Assembly (NCBI RefSeq): GCF_025685625.1
Contig: NZ_JAGSYI010000004.1
Location: forward strand, 310,001-374,000
DNA length: 64,000 nucleotides
Source: Acidicapsa acidisoli
Lineage (GTDB): Bacteria > Acidobacteriota > Terriglobia > Terriglobales > Acidobacteriaceae
Direction of reading: 5' to 3'
Within the stretch, counting starts at the first letter, position 1. Every line of letters begins with the position of its first letter. Both the position numbers and the translations under genes were made by a program. Below are positions 28,713-37,465 of this stretch, in pieces. The notes beneath the pieces are model-generated. The model was not told the DNA's origin. It ran no database searches and saw only the letters and a program-made list of their open reading frames with translations.

Positions 28713-29287
28713 GGATTTCAGTCACGCATCTATCGTGGCTGCTGCCGCTGCTGGCTTTGATGCCACTTATGCAGGGCTGCGACCACAAAACCAAGCAGGC
28801 TCCGGCTCAGACGCAAACGCTTGCGCCGCCTATTGTAGATACACCTCCGCCCAAGCCGGCCACCGTTGAAACGGCAGATTTGCCGCCGCCGGTTGTAGGA
28901 AATCCGGAGCCAGCGCCGTCCACTGAGCCGGATACTGCAACCAAGCCGGCGACACCTCCCAAAAAGCCAAGCCATCCGAAGAAAAATACCCCGACGCAGG
29001 AGGCCTCGAACGCGTCGGGCAATTCCTCTCCAAGCGTGAGCGCCATCGGAGAGCTCTCAGGCGGTGCATCAGGCGACCAGCGCTCCCAGACGGAAGAGAT
29101 GATCAGCTCGACCGAAAAGGGCGTCAATGGAATCACGCGAGCCTTGAATGATTCGGAAACCAAGACTGCGGCACAGATTCATCAATTTTTAAAGCAGGCT
29201 AAAGAGGCGCTCGGCACAGGCGATGTCGACGGAGCTCTTACCTTGGCCAAGAAGGCCAAGGTACTGCTCGCGGAGCTGAACCAATAG
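28709..29287 (+). CDS. Hypothetical lipoprotein of the two-component operon
   Basis: A 192-residue protein not recognised as any family. It has a signal peptide with a probable lipidated Cys24 (LMPLMQGCDH), a Pro/Thr/Lys-rich linker to about residue 110, and a C-terminal helical domain (EEMISSTEKGVNGITRALND and KQAKEALGTGDVDGALTLAK) resembling one TPR-like hairpin. It starts inside the kinase stop codon (ATGA overlap), so it is made together with the regulator and kinase and may be an envelope partner of the sensor. Confidence 0.75.
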   Translation: MRISVTHLSWLLPLLALMPLMQGCDHKTKQAPAQTQTLAPPIVDTPPPKPATVETADLPPPVVGNPEPAPSTEPDTATKPATPPKKPSHPKKNTPTQEASNASGNSSPSVSAIGELSGGASGDQRSQTEEMISSTEKGVNGITRALNDSETKTAAQIHQFLKQAKEALGTGDVDGALTLAKKAKVLLAELNQ

Positions 29288-29302
29288 ATTTTTTCTTGGA
29301 AG

Positions 29303-29327
29303 CCGGGTTTTCGATATCGAGGCCCGG
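29303..29327 (+). terminator. Possible terminator after the two-component operon
   Basis: CCGGG (29303-29307) pairs with CCCGG (29323-29327), and the palindrome TCGATATCGA lies inside the loop. It is 16 bases past the lipoprotein stop, but only a weak T-tract follows. Confidence 0.35.
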
Positions 29328-29450
29328 ATTTCAAGCAAAGCGCCCGTGATGTCCCGATTGTCAATTGCTTTTGAATAGCTCAAAATAACAAAATTTCATT
29401 GCGCCGGCTTCCCTCGAAAAGCATATGCTTCCGTCTCGAAGGAGCAGATC

Positions 29451-29990
29451 ATGAACAGTGGACAGGCTGCAATCCGGGGAGATCCAGGACGCGCGATGAA
29501 CTGGCCCGAAACCATTGCATCGCTGCTAGTAGGCGGCGCGTTCTTCGCGCTTTGGTTCTGGTTATTGCCTGGATGGCTGGGCTTTCAAGTAGACGCAGCG
29601 AGTATAGCGCCATGGCGGTGGATTGCGGCCTTGCCTTCAGTGCTTGGATTCGCTGTCGCGCTCCATTGTGTCTGGGACTTCGGGAGGACTGGACGCGGAA
29701 CGCCGGCGCCAATCGCTCCGCCAAAGCGGCTGGTAGTAGCGGGCTTTTATCGGTATGTGCGCAATCCGATGTACGTTGGATTCTTCACGGGCTGGATCGG
29801 CCTGTGGATCGTCTTCGGAAGAGCGAATGCGGTCGTGATTGCAGCGGCGTGCGCTGTCATTCTCGGAGTCGCATTGTTTGTGATCGCATACGAAGAACCC
29901 ACTCTTCGAAAGAGCTTCGGCGCGGAGTATGACGACTACTGCAAGCACGTTCACCGATGGATACCGCGCACGCACGCGTGGCATCCATAA
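29451..29990 (+). CDS. Isoprenylcysteine methyltransferase-like membrane protein
   Basis: A 179-residue membrane protein with four or five helices. The block GFYRYVRNPMYVGFFTGWIG followed by a C-terminal ARG/GLU-rich FGAEYDDYCKHVHRWIPR is typical of the ICMT/phospholipid N-methyltransferase superfamily, which uses S-adenosylmethionine at the membrane. The substrate in bacteria is generally unknown. AAGGAG sits six bases before the ATG. It stands alone between the sensor operon and a convergent amidohydrolase gene. Confidence 0.85.
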   Translation: MNSGQAAIRGDPGRAMNWPETIASLLVGGAFFALWFWLLPGWLGFQVDAASIAPWRWIAALPSVLGFAVALHCVWDFGRTGRGTPAPIAPPKRLVVAGFYRYVRNPMYVGFFTGWIGLWIVFGRANAVVIAAACAVILGVALFVIAYEEPTLRKSFGAEYDDYCKHVHRWIPRTHAWHP

Positions 29991-30023
29991 GGAACGGCTG
30001 CCGTATCGAGACAGGAATCGCAT

Positions 30024-31370
30024 TCACTTGAGCACATCGAGGGCCATCGCGGTCAATGAGGTCACGCCAGTGCGAATCGTCGGCTCATAGACCGGTGCAA
30101 AGAGCGGCGAGTGAAGGCTTGGCAGCGAAACGCCGGTCTTCATACTCTCCGCCAATTTGCCCGGATCGGACGCGCCGAGGCGAAACATCACCGCTGGAAT
30201 TGTGCCGTTCAGCGAAAACAGTCCGACATCTTCGCTGCCCATCACCGACTCGCCGACCGCGACATGCTGGGCTCCCAGGGTTGCGATTGCGACCTTGCGC
30301 AGACGCTCAGCAAAGGCAGGATCGTTGATCGTTGCGGGGGCGATCTCGGTTTTGCTCACGTTGACGATTGGCATGCGATCTGCGGACACGCCATAGGTCA
30401 CTGCTACGCCATCGGCTGTACGGCGGATTGCTGCGATGATCTGATCCCGGACTTCGTCGCTGTAGGTCCGCAGCGTGAGACCCATCGTCACTTCATCCGG
30501 AATGATGTTGCGCTTAAGGCCGCCGTGAATAGTGCCGACCGTCAGCACCGCTGGTTGCTGGGCGTCGATCTGTCGGCTGATGATCCCCTGGGCAAGCACA
30601 ACAAACTCGGCCGCCATGAGAATTGGATCTTTGCCTCCATTCGGGTGCGCGCCATGCGTTCCGATTCCGCGCATGATCACGTCAATGCTGGTGGAACTGG
30701 CCAGCAACGGCCCACCCTTGATAGCAACATCGCCTGTAGCAAGCGCGGGATCGTCGTGCTCAGAGAGAACGAAATCAGGCTTGCCGAAGCGCTCGTAAAG
30801 ATGGTCGGCAAGCATAGCGCGCGAGCCGTCGATGGTCTCCTCCGAAGGCTGGCCGATGAGCATGACCGTCCCATGCCACTGGCTCTTGCGCGCAGCAAGT
30901 TCCTTGGCTGTGCCGAGCAGCACGGTCATGTGAATGTCGTGGCCGCAGGCATGCATGACGCCGGTGGGCTGGCCTTCGGCGTTTTTCGATTGAACATGCG
31001 ATGCGTAATCTAAGCCTGTCCTTTCCTCGACAGGCAACGCGTCCATGTCCGTCCGGATCAGCAGGCGCGGACCAGGACCGTTCTCCAACACCGCCACGAT
31101 TCCCCAGGCTTTGGAAGTATTTGCTCCGTCCTGATATACGCCGACCCGCTCAGTGACCTGATAGCCGAGCTTACGCAGATCGGCGGCAAGCTTCGCCGAT
31201 GTTTGCTCCTCGTGATGAGAGAGCTCCGGATGGCCATGGAAGTCTTTGTATGTTTCGACCAGGGCCGGCAACTGTGCCTCCACCGACTGCGACAACGGAG
31301 GCGGCTGTTGTGCAAATCCTGCAGAAGAAACTGCGTGTAGAAAAAGAGAGACAAGGATCAGTCGGTGCAT
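30024..31370 (-). CDS. Exported M20D amidohydrolase
   Basis: A 448-residue protein with a cleavable signal peptide (LFLHAVSSAGFAQ). The peptidase M20D core shows MHACGHDIHMTVLLG, GQPSEETIDGS and HDDPALATGDV, as in hippuricase and indole-acetyl-amino-acid hydrolases. It should cleave N-acyl amino acids in the periplasm or outside the cell. Most family members are cytoplasmic, so the signal peptide is notable. It is probably monocistronic. Confidence 0.9.
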   Translation of the reverse strand: MHRLILVSLFLHAVSSAGFAQQPPPLSQSVEAQLPALVETYKDFHGHPELSHHEEQTSAKLAADLRKLGYQVTERVGVYQDGANTSKAWGIVAVLENGPGPRLLIRTDMDALPVEERTGLDYASHVQSKNAEGQPTGVMHACGHDIHMTVLLGTAKELAARKSQWHGTVMLIGQPSEETIDGSRAMLADHLYERFGKPDFVLSEHDDPALATGDVAIKGGPLLASSTSIDVIMRGIGTHGAHPNGGKDPILMAAEFVVLAQGIISRQIDAQQPAVLTVGTIHGGLKRNIIPDEVTMGLTLRTYSDEVRDQIIAAIRRTADGVAVTYGVSADRMPIVNVSKTEIAPATINDPAFAERLRKVAIATLGAQHVAVGESVMGSEDVGLFSLNGTIPAVMFRLGASDPGKLAESMKTGVSLPSLHSPLFAPVYEPTIRTGVTSLTAMALDVLK

Positions 31371-31463
31371 GGCGGGATTGTAACCGAGTTCAGTGCGATC
31401 AATTGCATGGATAGGCGAAATTCAACCAGTATCGGAATTTTCCGTGGCCGGCTCAACCACGCA

Positions 31464-31796
31464 TCAGGACTTGCTGCGCCCGGTATTCGACGGGCGCAAA
31501 CGAGGCCACACAAGCAAAAGGAGCCACACGGCAACGGTGTAAAAAACAATCGAGAATGCCAGAGCCTTGACCCCGGCAAATGCGACTTCGACAATCGACT
31601 GACCGGACGGTTTCATCATGCGGCCTATCAGAAACGCAGTGGGAGCAGCAATCGCCCCGGAAATATACGAAAATCCCGACAGCCCCAGGGCATTGCCAAG
31701 TGCTCCTGACAAGCCCATGAGGCCATTGATTACGATTGAGATCCCGAACGCTTTGCGCAGCGGCCGGTCAAAGGACTTCGGATTTATCGGCTCCAA
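31464..31796 (-). CDS. Hypothetical small membrane protein
   Basis: A 110-residue protein of unrecognised family with a basic N-terminus, a Gly-rich hydrophobic segment (GISIVINGLMGLSGALGNAL) and a second strong membrane segment (FSIVFYTVAVWLLLLVW). It lies between the S10 peptidase (upstream, 23 bases away) and the M20D amidohydrolase, all on the same strand, so it may be carried on the S10 transcript. Confidence 0.6.
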   Translation of the reverse strand: MEPINPKSFDRPLRKAFGISIVINGLMGLSGALGNALGLSGFSYISGAIAAPTAFLIGRMMKPSGQSIVEVAFAGVKALAFSIVFYTVAVWLLLLVWPRLRPSNTGRSKS

Positions 31797-31819
31797 ATGC
31801 TCTCCTGCCTGGTGTTCTC

Positions 31820-33403
31820 CTACCTGGCGTTGTCGTAAAAGCTGCCCAGGTCCTGCCGGAACGCTTTGAGCGCGTCAACATTGAGATAGACCATGTGCCC
31901 GGCTGGATAATAACCCCAGGTTACATTGGCGCGCAACTTCGACTCCGTTCCCATGTGGGCCAGCTCCCATTCGGTAGCCGTGAAGGGCGTTGCCAGATCG
32001 TAGATACCGTTGGCTGCAAATACCTTGAGGTGGGGATTCTTGCGGATTGTGTCGCCAAGATCGCCGGCAACGTATGGCATCGCCTGCTGGCGGCCAAAGG
32101 GACCCGTCGCGGTAGCGGGCCGATGCTTCTGATCCCAATTCTGGTTCAGATCAGGTCCGCTGTTGTTGTAGGTGTCCTGGCTGACGAACTTGAGATCGCT
32201 TTCTAGATAGTTATGGAAGGATGCGACATAGGCTCCTGAGATGCCCGTATCGGAGGGATCGTAGCCTGGGTTTTCACCCGCAGCATCGGCGTCAGGCCCT
32301 TCAAATCGCGCGTCGTAGCGGCCGAGAATCTTGTTCTGATCGCGCAGCAGTTCCTTGCGGAAGCGTGAGGCTGAGATGCGCAGATTCGCATTCTTGATGA
32401 ATGCCGGGCTGAGTCCGATGAGGCTGCTCATCTGATTGGCGATCTTATCCGCATCGGCATCGCTGAGGGCGTTGCCCTGATAGAGAGCTTCCGCGTAGGG
32501 GCCGCGGGCGAAGTCCCTTGCCTGCTGGATGAAGGTCAATACATCGGCAGGCTTGTTGGGAACCTTGTTGTGATACCAGGCGATGGCGGCAAAGCTGGGC
32601 AGGTCGGTGATGTAATTGTTGTCCAGGCCAGCGGCGCGGGCGTTGTAGTTGAGAATAGACGAGAGCAGAACAATGCCATTCAACTGCACACCGGCTTCAT
32701 TCAGCGTAGCGGACAAGCCAGCCGAACGGGTCGTTCCGTAGGACTCACCAAAGAGGAACTTGGGCGAATTCCAGCGATGATTCACCGTGATGTAGCGGAT
32801 GATGAACTTTGTGAAGGCGCTCAGGTCTTCGTCAACTCCGGCGACATCCTTGATAGTTCCCTTGCCTACGGGATGCGAGTATCCGGTGCCCGGCGCGTCG
32901 ATAAAGACAAGGTCGGTCTTGTCGAGCAGGCTGTACTCGTTGGGAACCACTTTGAAGGGCGGATTGTTGGTCGGCTCGGGGCTGTTCGAGAGAACGCGCA
33001 TCGGGCCGACCGAGCCCATCTCAAGCCATATCGTGGCTGAACCGGGTCCGCCGTTGTACAGGAAGGTTACGGGGCGCTTGTTGGAGTCAGCGCCGTCCTC
33101 CGTGTAGGAGATATAGAAGACGCTGTGGTAAGGCTTTTCAATCTCGTCGTGATCTTCCTTGCTGATCAGGAGATTGCCGACCGTCGCGGTGTAATGAATG
33201 GTTTGGCCGCCGATGGCTTCCTGATGTTGCGTGACCGCGGTGGTCTCCTGAGGAATGGGAATGTCCTTGGAAGTATCTTCCTTTGTCTCCGTTGTCGTGC
33301 GGCGCTCCTGCGCAGAGAGATGCGTGAAGACCGGCGAAGCCAACAGGAGCGTTAACACCGTGGCGGCAGTAGTCAGAACGGGCCGTTTACGCGATTGGGG
33401 CAA
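31820..33403 (-). CDS. Exported S10-family serine carboxypeptidase
   Basis: A 527-residue protein with a signal peptide ending near residue 31 (THLSAQ). The serine carboxypeptidase fold is shown by the oxyanion motif FLYNGGPGSATIWLEMGS, nucleophile Ser221 in FGESYGTTRSAG, Asp469 in NGIYDLATPF and His503 in YYPAGHMVY. It should remove C-terminal residues from peptides in acid conditions outside the cytoplasm. Such secreted S10 peptidases are frequent in Acidobacteriota and otherwise mostly eukaryotic. Confidence 0.93.
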   Translation of the reverse strand: MPQSRKRPVLTTAATVLTLLLASPVFTHLSAQERRTTTETKEDTSKDIPIPQETTAVTQHQEAIGGQTIHYTATVGNLLISKEDHDEIEKPYHSVFYISYTEDGADSNKRPVTFLYNGGPGSATIWLEMGSVGPMRVLSNSPEPTNNPPFKVVPNEYSLLDKTDLVFIDAPGTGYSHPVGKGTIKDVAGVDEDLSAFTKFIIRYITVNHRWNSPKFLFGESYGTTRSAGLSATLNEAGVQLNGIVLLSSILNYNARAAGLDNNYITDLPSFAAIAWYHNKVPNKPADVLTFIQQARDFARGPYAEALYQGNALSDADADKIANQMSSLIGLSPAFIKNANLRISASRFRKELLRDQNKILGRYDARFEGPDADAAGENPGYDPSDTGISGAYVASFHNYLESDLKFVSQDTYNNSGPDLNQNWDQKHRPATATGPFGRQQAMPYVAGDLGDTIRKNPHLKVFAANGIYDLATPFTATEWELAHMGTESKLRANVTWGYYPAGHMVYLNVDALKAFRQDLGSFYDNAR

Positions 33404-33735
33404 GGTGGGCTCTCCGTGAGATTGAAATCAAATAATCGGCATTGCACCGGTGCGCCTGCGTTGATCCGCTTCAAACAGCGTGGGCAACTCTCGTAAATCC
33501 AGGAATGGGAAATCCAGGAACAGGCAGGGCCGGATGAAGCCGAGTGTAGCACGGGGGACGGCCGTTGGGGTGGAAGCTCTTTCCCCCTTTGACGCCAAAG
33601 AGATTCACGCCCTTTTGGGGAATTGCAAGATTCTTAGCAAAAGGATTTGCCCTGTGATGTAAAATTCACCGCTGGATTCCAAACACTTGCTTCAGTCTGC
33701 TCAAGCGCCAAAGACTTTGGTGCGCGGAGGTATCA
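33404..33735. other. Divergent intergenic region, S10 peptidase to S1/P1 nuclease
   Basis: No gene is seen. The 332 bases carry an 11-base direct repeat AAATCCAGGAA (33495-33505 and 33510-33520), a CCAAAGACTTTGG palindrome next to the nuclease ribosome-binding site, and by position the promoters of both genes. Confidence 0.5.
33705..33725. promoter_or_regulatory. Palindrome adjoining the S1/P1 nuclease ribosome site
   Basis: CCAAAG-A-CTTTGG is a perfect 13-base dyad, extended by GCG on one side and TGCGC on the other. It ends immediately before GGAGG, the nuclease ribosome-binding site. It may be an operator or an mRNA hairpin that gates translation. Confidence 0.35.
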
Positions 33736-34692
33736 ATGCGATTCAACCTGCGTTCAGCCGCGGTCATTACGGTCTGCCTGCTGTTCACGTTTCAGAATGC
33801 AATGGGCTGGAACTCGATCGGCCACATGGCGGTGGCTTACGTGGCATACCAGCAACTGACCCTGACGCAGAAAGCGCGGGTTGCGGCCCTGCTGGCTCTG
33901 AATCCCAACTACAAGAAATGGCTTGCTTACATTAAGCCCGGAGCTTCACAGGAAGATCAGCAGATGTATGTCTTCATGATGGCTGCGACCTGGCCCGACG
34001 AGATCAAGGCCAACGGTAGCGGCTACAAGAGCGATGGGGACAATCCGCCCAAGACCTCCGAGGCCTCGGCGAATATCGGCTATAAAGACATGGTGATGCA
34101 CAAGTATTGGCACTTCGTGGATCTGCCATTCAGCACGGATGGAACGACGCCGCTGCCCGCGGTTCCCACGCCTAACGCGCAGACGCAGATCGCCGCCCTG
34201 CGCAAGGCTCTGGCCTCGGACGAACCCGACGCCCTCAAATCCTATGACCTTGTCTGGCTGATGCATCTCACAGGCGACGTTCATCAGCCGCTGCATTGCG
34301 CCACGCGCGTCACGCAGACTGCCAAACGCGGCGATGCCGGCGGCAACTCAGTCAAGATCGACGTTGCTCCCCAGGAACTGCACGGTTACTGGGACAATCT
34401 GCTTGGGGTCGGAGACACACAGAATTACTCTGTCGCGTTGACGGCTGCTCAGTTACTGAGCAGCGCGGACGCGACCGCGGCCGCTGACCTGAATGAAGCG
34501 GATTGGGTCAACGAAAGCTTCGCCCTGGCGAAGAGCAGCGTCTATATCAATCCACCGATTGGACCGGGGCTGGGAACATTCACCATCGGGTCGAATCCGA
34601 ACTACGGCTCTGACTCCCTCAAGATTGCACAGCAGCGCGTAGCACTGGCCGGGGCACGGTTGGCGAATGTACTGAATGCCGAATTGAAGTAG
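33736..34692 (+). CDS. Secreted S1/P1-type nuclease
   Basis: A 318-residue zinc-dependent single-strand nuclease/3'-nucleotidase. The signal peptide ends at NAMG, leaving Trp25 as the mature N-terminus, which in this family supplies zinc ligands through its amino group. Other ligands are seen in NSIGHMAV (His30), MMAATWPDEI, HKYWHFVD, MHLTGDVHQPLHC and ELHGYWDNLLG. It would degrade extracellular RNA or single-stranded DNA for phosphate and nucleosides. GGAGG precedes the ATG. Confidence 0.93.
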   Translation: MRFNLRSAAVITVCLLFTFQNAMGWNSIGHMAVAYVAYQQLTLTQKARVAALLALNPNYKKWLAYIKPGASQEDQQMYVFMMAATWPDEIKANGSGYKSDGDNPPKTSEASANIGYKDMVMHKYWHFVDLPFSTDGTTPLPAVPTPNAQTQIAALRKALASDEPDALKSYDLVWLMHLTGDVHQPLHCATRVTQTAKRGDAGGNSVKIDVAPQELHGYWDNLLGVGDTQNYSVALTAAQLLSSADATAAADLNEADWVNESFALAKSSVYINPPIGPGLGTFTIGSNPNYGSDSLKIAQQRVALAGARLANVLNAELK

Positions 34693-34813
34693 CGAGGTCC
34701 ACGAACACCACTCAACCGCGCTGGGGTCGGGCGAGACCGGACGATTGGCTGGGCGCACATTCGTGGAAATGACGCTTTCATAACCCAATGGGCTTGGGTT
34801 AATATAGATACAG

Positions 34814-35074
34814 ATGGGTTCAATCCGATTCGATGGAGTGAGGTTCGTGGTGTATACGATGGATCACGAGCCTCGGCATGTGCATGGTTTCTACGCTGAA
34901 GTGGAAGTGATCGTCGATCTTCTTCAGGAAAGCAATGTCTCGCTTGCAAATCGGACGGATGCCATACGGCCAAGCAACGGAAGCAAAGCCGATGTACGAC
35001 ATGTTCTGACAGCAGCCGCCAAACATTTCGATGAATTGGCAGCTCTCTGGGAGAAGCATCGTGGCTCAGCATAA
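34814..35074 (+). CDS. DUF4160-family protein
   Basis: An 86-residue protein with the hallmark HEPRHVHGFYAEVEV (compare HEPPHVHV of DUF4160) followed by a helix ending in HFDELAALWEKH. Biochemical function is not established. It overlaps the DUF2442 gene by 14 bases, so the two are a translationally coupled pair of a kind commonly seen as mobile accessory modules. Confidence 0.75.
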   Translation: MGSIRFDGVRFVVYTMDHEPRHVHGFYAEVEVIVDLLQESNVSLANRTDAIRPSNGSKADVRHVLTAAAKHFDELAALWEKHRGSA

Positions 35075-35492
35075 AGTCCTTACAACCGATGCCGAAATCG
35101 AAGCGGCCTTGGAAACGGCCAAGCGCCACGACAGCGACCCGCTTGCTCAAACGGTCGAGCACATCCTGGGTCTAAACCTGCTCATCGTAGGACTCAGCAA
35201 CGGACGCAGGCTGGTGCTTCCAATCGAGGACGTGCAGGAACTGGGCCACGCAACGCATAAGCAAATTCAGAATTACGAATTGCTCGGCCGTGGAACCGGC
35301 ATCCACTTTCCAGACCTTGATGTTGACCTTTACGTCCCCGCGCTGATCGAAGGTGTTTATGGAAATCGCCGTTGGATGGCGCAGTTGGGCAAGAAGGGCG
35401 GCGCAGCTAAGACGAAGGCGAAACGTCTGGCTGCACAGGCAAATGGTACGAGAGGTGGACGGCCAAAGAAAAACACGGCAGCCGTCACATGA
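35061..35492 (+). CDS. DUF2442-family protein
   Basis: A 143-residue protein from a GTG at 35061 with GGGAG upstream; the frame is also open from an ATG at 35031. The core NLLIVGLSNGRRLVLPIEDVQEL, then GTGIHFPDLDVDLYVPALI, is DUF2442. The C-terminal tail is basic and Lys/Gly/Arg-rich (GGAAKTKAKRLAAQANGTRG), which suggests nucleic-acid binding. The pair with DUF4160 resembles a toxin-antitoxin arrangement, but this is inferred only from size and coupling. Confidence 0.75.
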   Translation: MAQHKVLTTDAEIEAALETAKRHDSDPLAQTVEHILGLNLLIVGLSNGRRLVLPIEDVQELGHATHKQIQNYELLGRGTGIHFPDLDVDLYVPALIEGVYGNRRWMAQLGKKGGAAKTKAKRLAAQANGTRGGRPKKNTAAVT

Positions 35493-35566
35493 TTGCCGAG
35501 GCACTTAACCGCAATAGATAGGCCACGTACCCGTCCACGGGCAAAGGCTACGCGCCGAGGGCAAGT

Positions 35567-36481
35567 TTATCGCTCACCCCATTTGAGCTTGCTGCGCAGG
35601 GCGTCAAAGAAGCCGTTGCCCCCAAGCCGCACCAGCTTGACTGAGAACTCGGAGCGGTGACAACGAAGCTCATCCCCAATACGCAGATCCACCGCCTGCT
35701 GGCCGTCGACGGTCAGGATCGTCGGATTGGGAAGGCCGCCTTTGGGACCTTCCATGCGCAGCGTGAGATCCGAGCTGCCCGGAACAACAATAGGGCGCAG
35801 CGTAAGCAGATGCGGACAAATCGGCGTGATGACCAGGGCGTCGACGCCGGGCACCATGATCGGCCCGTTGGCAGCCAGAGTGTAGGCTGTGGAGCCGGTG
35901 GGCGTGGCTACGATGACGCCATCGGCACGAAAGCGGGCGACAAGCATGGTGTCCAGTTCGATAGCGAACTCAGCCATGCGGGCAATCGAGCTTTTGGAGA
36001 GAACGATATCGTTCACGGCTTCAAAGCTCGCGATGCATCTTCCATCGCGCCATAGTTCCGTATGAAGCATCGTGCGTTCGTCGATGGCGCAGCAGTTGTC
36101 GCACCAGCCTTCGAGCGTCGGATACAGGCTGGCGAGGCGAACTTCCGTGAGAAAGCCCAGAGAGCCAAGATTGACGCTGAGAATCGGAGTATCGGTCGGT
36201 GCGAAGATGCGGCCGACCGCCAGCAACGTACCATCGCCGCCGAGGACAATGACAAGCGATGGACATGCCCCGGGGAGATCGGGACGGTCACGCACCTCAA
36301 CGCCCCCGATGGCGCTGCCGGACTTGCCCTTTGCGGCAGCAGCGGCGCCCACAACATATGCCGCGCTCTCCCGGTCGAGCACCGGCTCAAAGTCATGCTC
36401 GCGCAGCCATTCCACCAGTTCTGGAAGCAGGCGATTCAACTCGGTCTTGAGAGGCTTGGAGACGATTGCGACGCGGTTCAT
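35567..36481 (-). CDS. nadK: NAD kinase NadK
   Basis: A 304-residue ATP-NAD kinase that makes NADP. The conserved GGDGT is at 81-85 with catalytic Asp83, AVNDIVLSK supplies the ND pair, and GVIVATPTGSTAYTLAANGPIM is the diglyceride-kinase-like nucleotide loop. An insertion rich in Ala/Gly/Lys (about 44-60) is longer than usual. It follows tlyA by 37 bases on the same strand; the tlyA-nadK-recN order is common in bacteria, though recN is absent here. Confidence 0.95.
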   Translation of the reverse strand: MNRVAIVSKPLKTELNRLLPELVEWLREHDFEPVLDRESAAYVVGAAAAAKGKSGSAIGGVEVRDRPDLPGACPSLVIVLGGDGTLLAVGRIFAPTDTPILSVNLGSLGFLTEVRLASLYPTLEGWCDNCCAIDERTMLHTELWRDGRCIASFEAVNDIVLSKSSIARMAEFAIELDTMLVARFRADGVIVATPTGSTAYTLAANGPIMVPGVDALVITPICPHLLTLRPIVVPGSSDLTLRMEGPKGGLPNPTILTVDGQQAVDLRIGDELRCHRSEFSVKLVRLGGNGFFDALRSKLKWGER

Positions 36482-36518
36482 CGGGCTTTAGTTTACCCCA
36501 GCGAGGCGACCAAGATCC

Positions 36519-37292
36519 TCAAGGAGCAGTAAGGATCGCATACAGGAGGAATTCCTGATTTCCCTCCATCCCCGTGATTGGAGAATCGATACCCTCAATG
36601 GACTTGCCCCCAAGCCCGGTAAGACACTGCGTGACACGTTCGACGGCAAGCCGGTGGGCCTCGGCGTCTCGAACGATTCCTCCCTTGCCGACATATTCAC
36701 GGCCTGCTTCAAATTGAGGCTTAACCAGCACGACCGCTTCTGTCAGCGAAGGAGCAGCGGCCAGCACAGGCGGCAGCACAAGTGTCGCCGAAATGAAGGA
36801 GACGTCGACAACCAGGAGCGTGAGCGGAGGTACTGGCTCAGCCACGTGTTGCTGGCTGAAGAAGCCCGCGGCAAGCAGGCGGGCATTCGTCCGCTCGTAG
36901 AGCCGGACGCGAGCGTCCATGCGCAGGCTCATCGCGATTTGTCCAAAGCCGGTATCGACGCAGGAGACGTGGCTGGCTCCGTGTTGCAGCAGGCAGTCGG
37001 TAAACCCACCGGTCGAAGTGCCGATGTCGAGGCACGCCCGCCCTTGCACCGGAATGGACCAATGAGCCAGCGCGGCCTCCAGCTTCAGGCCGCCCCGGCT
37101 CACGTATCGTATATCCTGGCCAAGCAATCGGACCGGAACATCCTTCGGAAATGCCGTCCCGGGTTTGTCAACCTTCTGTTCCGAAACCAGCACCCGGCCA
37201 GCCAATATGAGTGCGCGAGCCCGTTCGCGACTGGGAACAAGTCCCTTTTGGACCATCAGGGTATCAATTCGGATTCTTGGAGTAGATGTCAT
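36519..37292 (-). CDS. tlyA: TlyA rRNA 2'-O-methyltransferase
   Basis: A 257-residue TlyA-family protein. The N-terminal S4 RNA-binding domain covers about 7-70 (RIDTLMVQKGLVPSRERARA) and the FtsJ-like S-adenosylmethionine domain follows, with CLDIGTSTGGFTDCLL as SAM motif, LLVVDVSFIS and VVLVKPQFEAGREYVGKGG. In mycobacteria TlyA methylates 16S C1409 and 23S C1920; the same role is likely here. It heads a probable tlyA-nadK unit. Confidence 0.94.
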   Translation of the reverse strand: MTSTPRIRIDTLMVQKGLVPSRERARALILAGRVLVSEQKVDKPGTAFPKDVPVRLLGQDIRYVSRGGLKLEAALAHWSIPVQGRACLDIGTSTGGFTDCLLQHGASHVSCVDTGFGQIAMSLRMDARVRLYERTNARLLAAGFFSQQHVAEPVPPLTLLVVDVSFISATLVLPPVLAAAPSLTEAVVLVKPQFEAGREYVGKGGIVRDAEAHRLAVERVTQCLTGLGGKSIEGIDSPITGMEGNQEFLLYAILTAP

Positions 37293-37465
37293 CCTTTTGA
37301 CTCTATTATGCTTCTAACTGGGGGCGATTTTGTCGAATCGCTTTTGTGCGTGTATCGTTACCGACTGGTAGTGATTGCGGCTACTCTTCGCAGCCCCGCA
37401 ATCCAAAGCCCGTTGTGTTTCGTAGTTCATGCAGACAAGCAACAACGGTGGAAGAAACGGAAGCC

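Noticed and set aside
30111-31013. Plus-strand frame of 300 codons
   Set aside because: It is antisense to the M20D amidohydrolase gene and has no start signal or domain.
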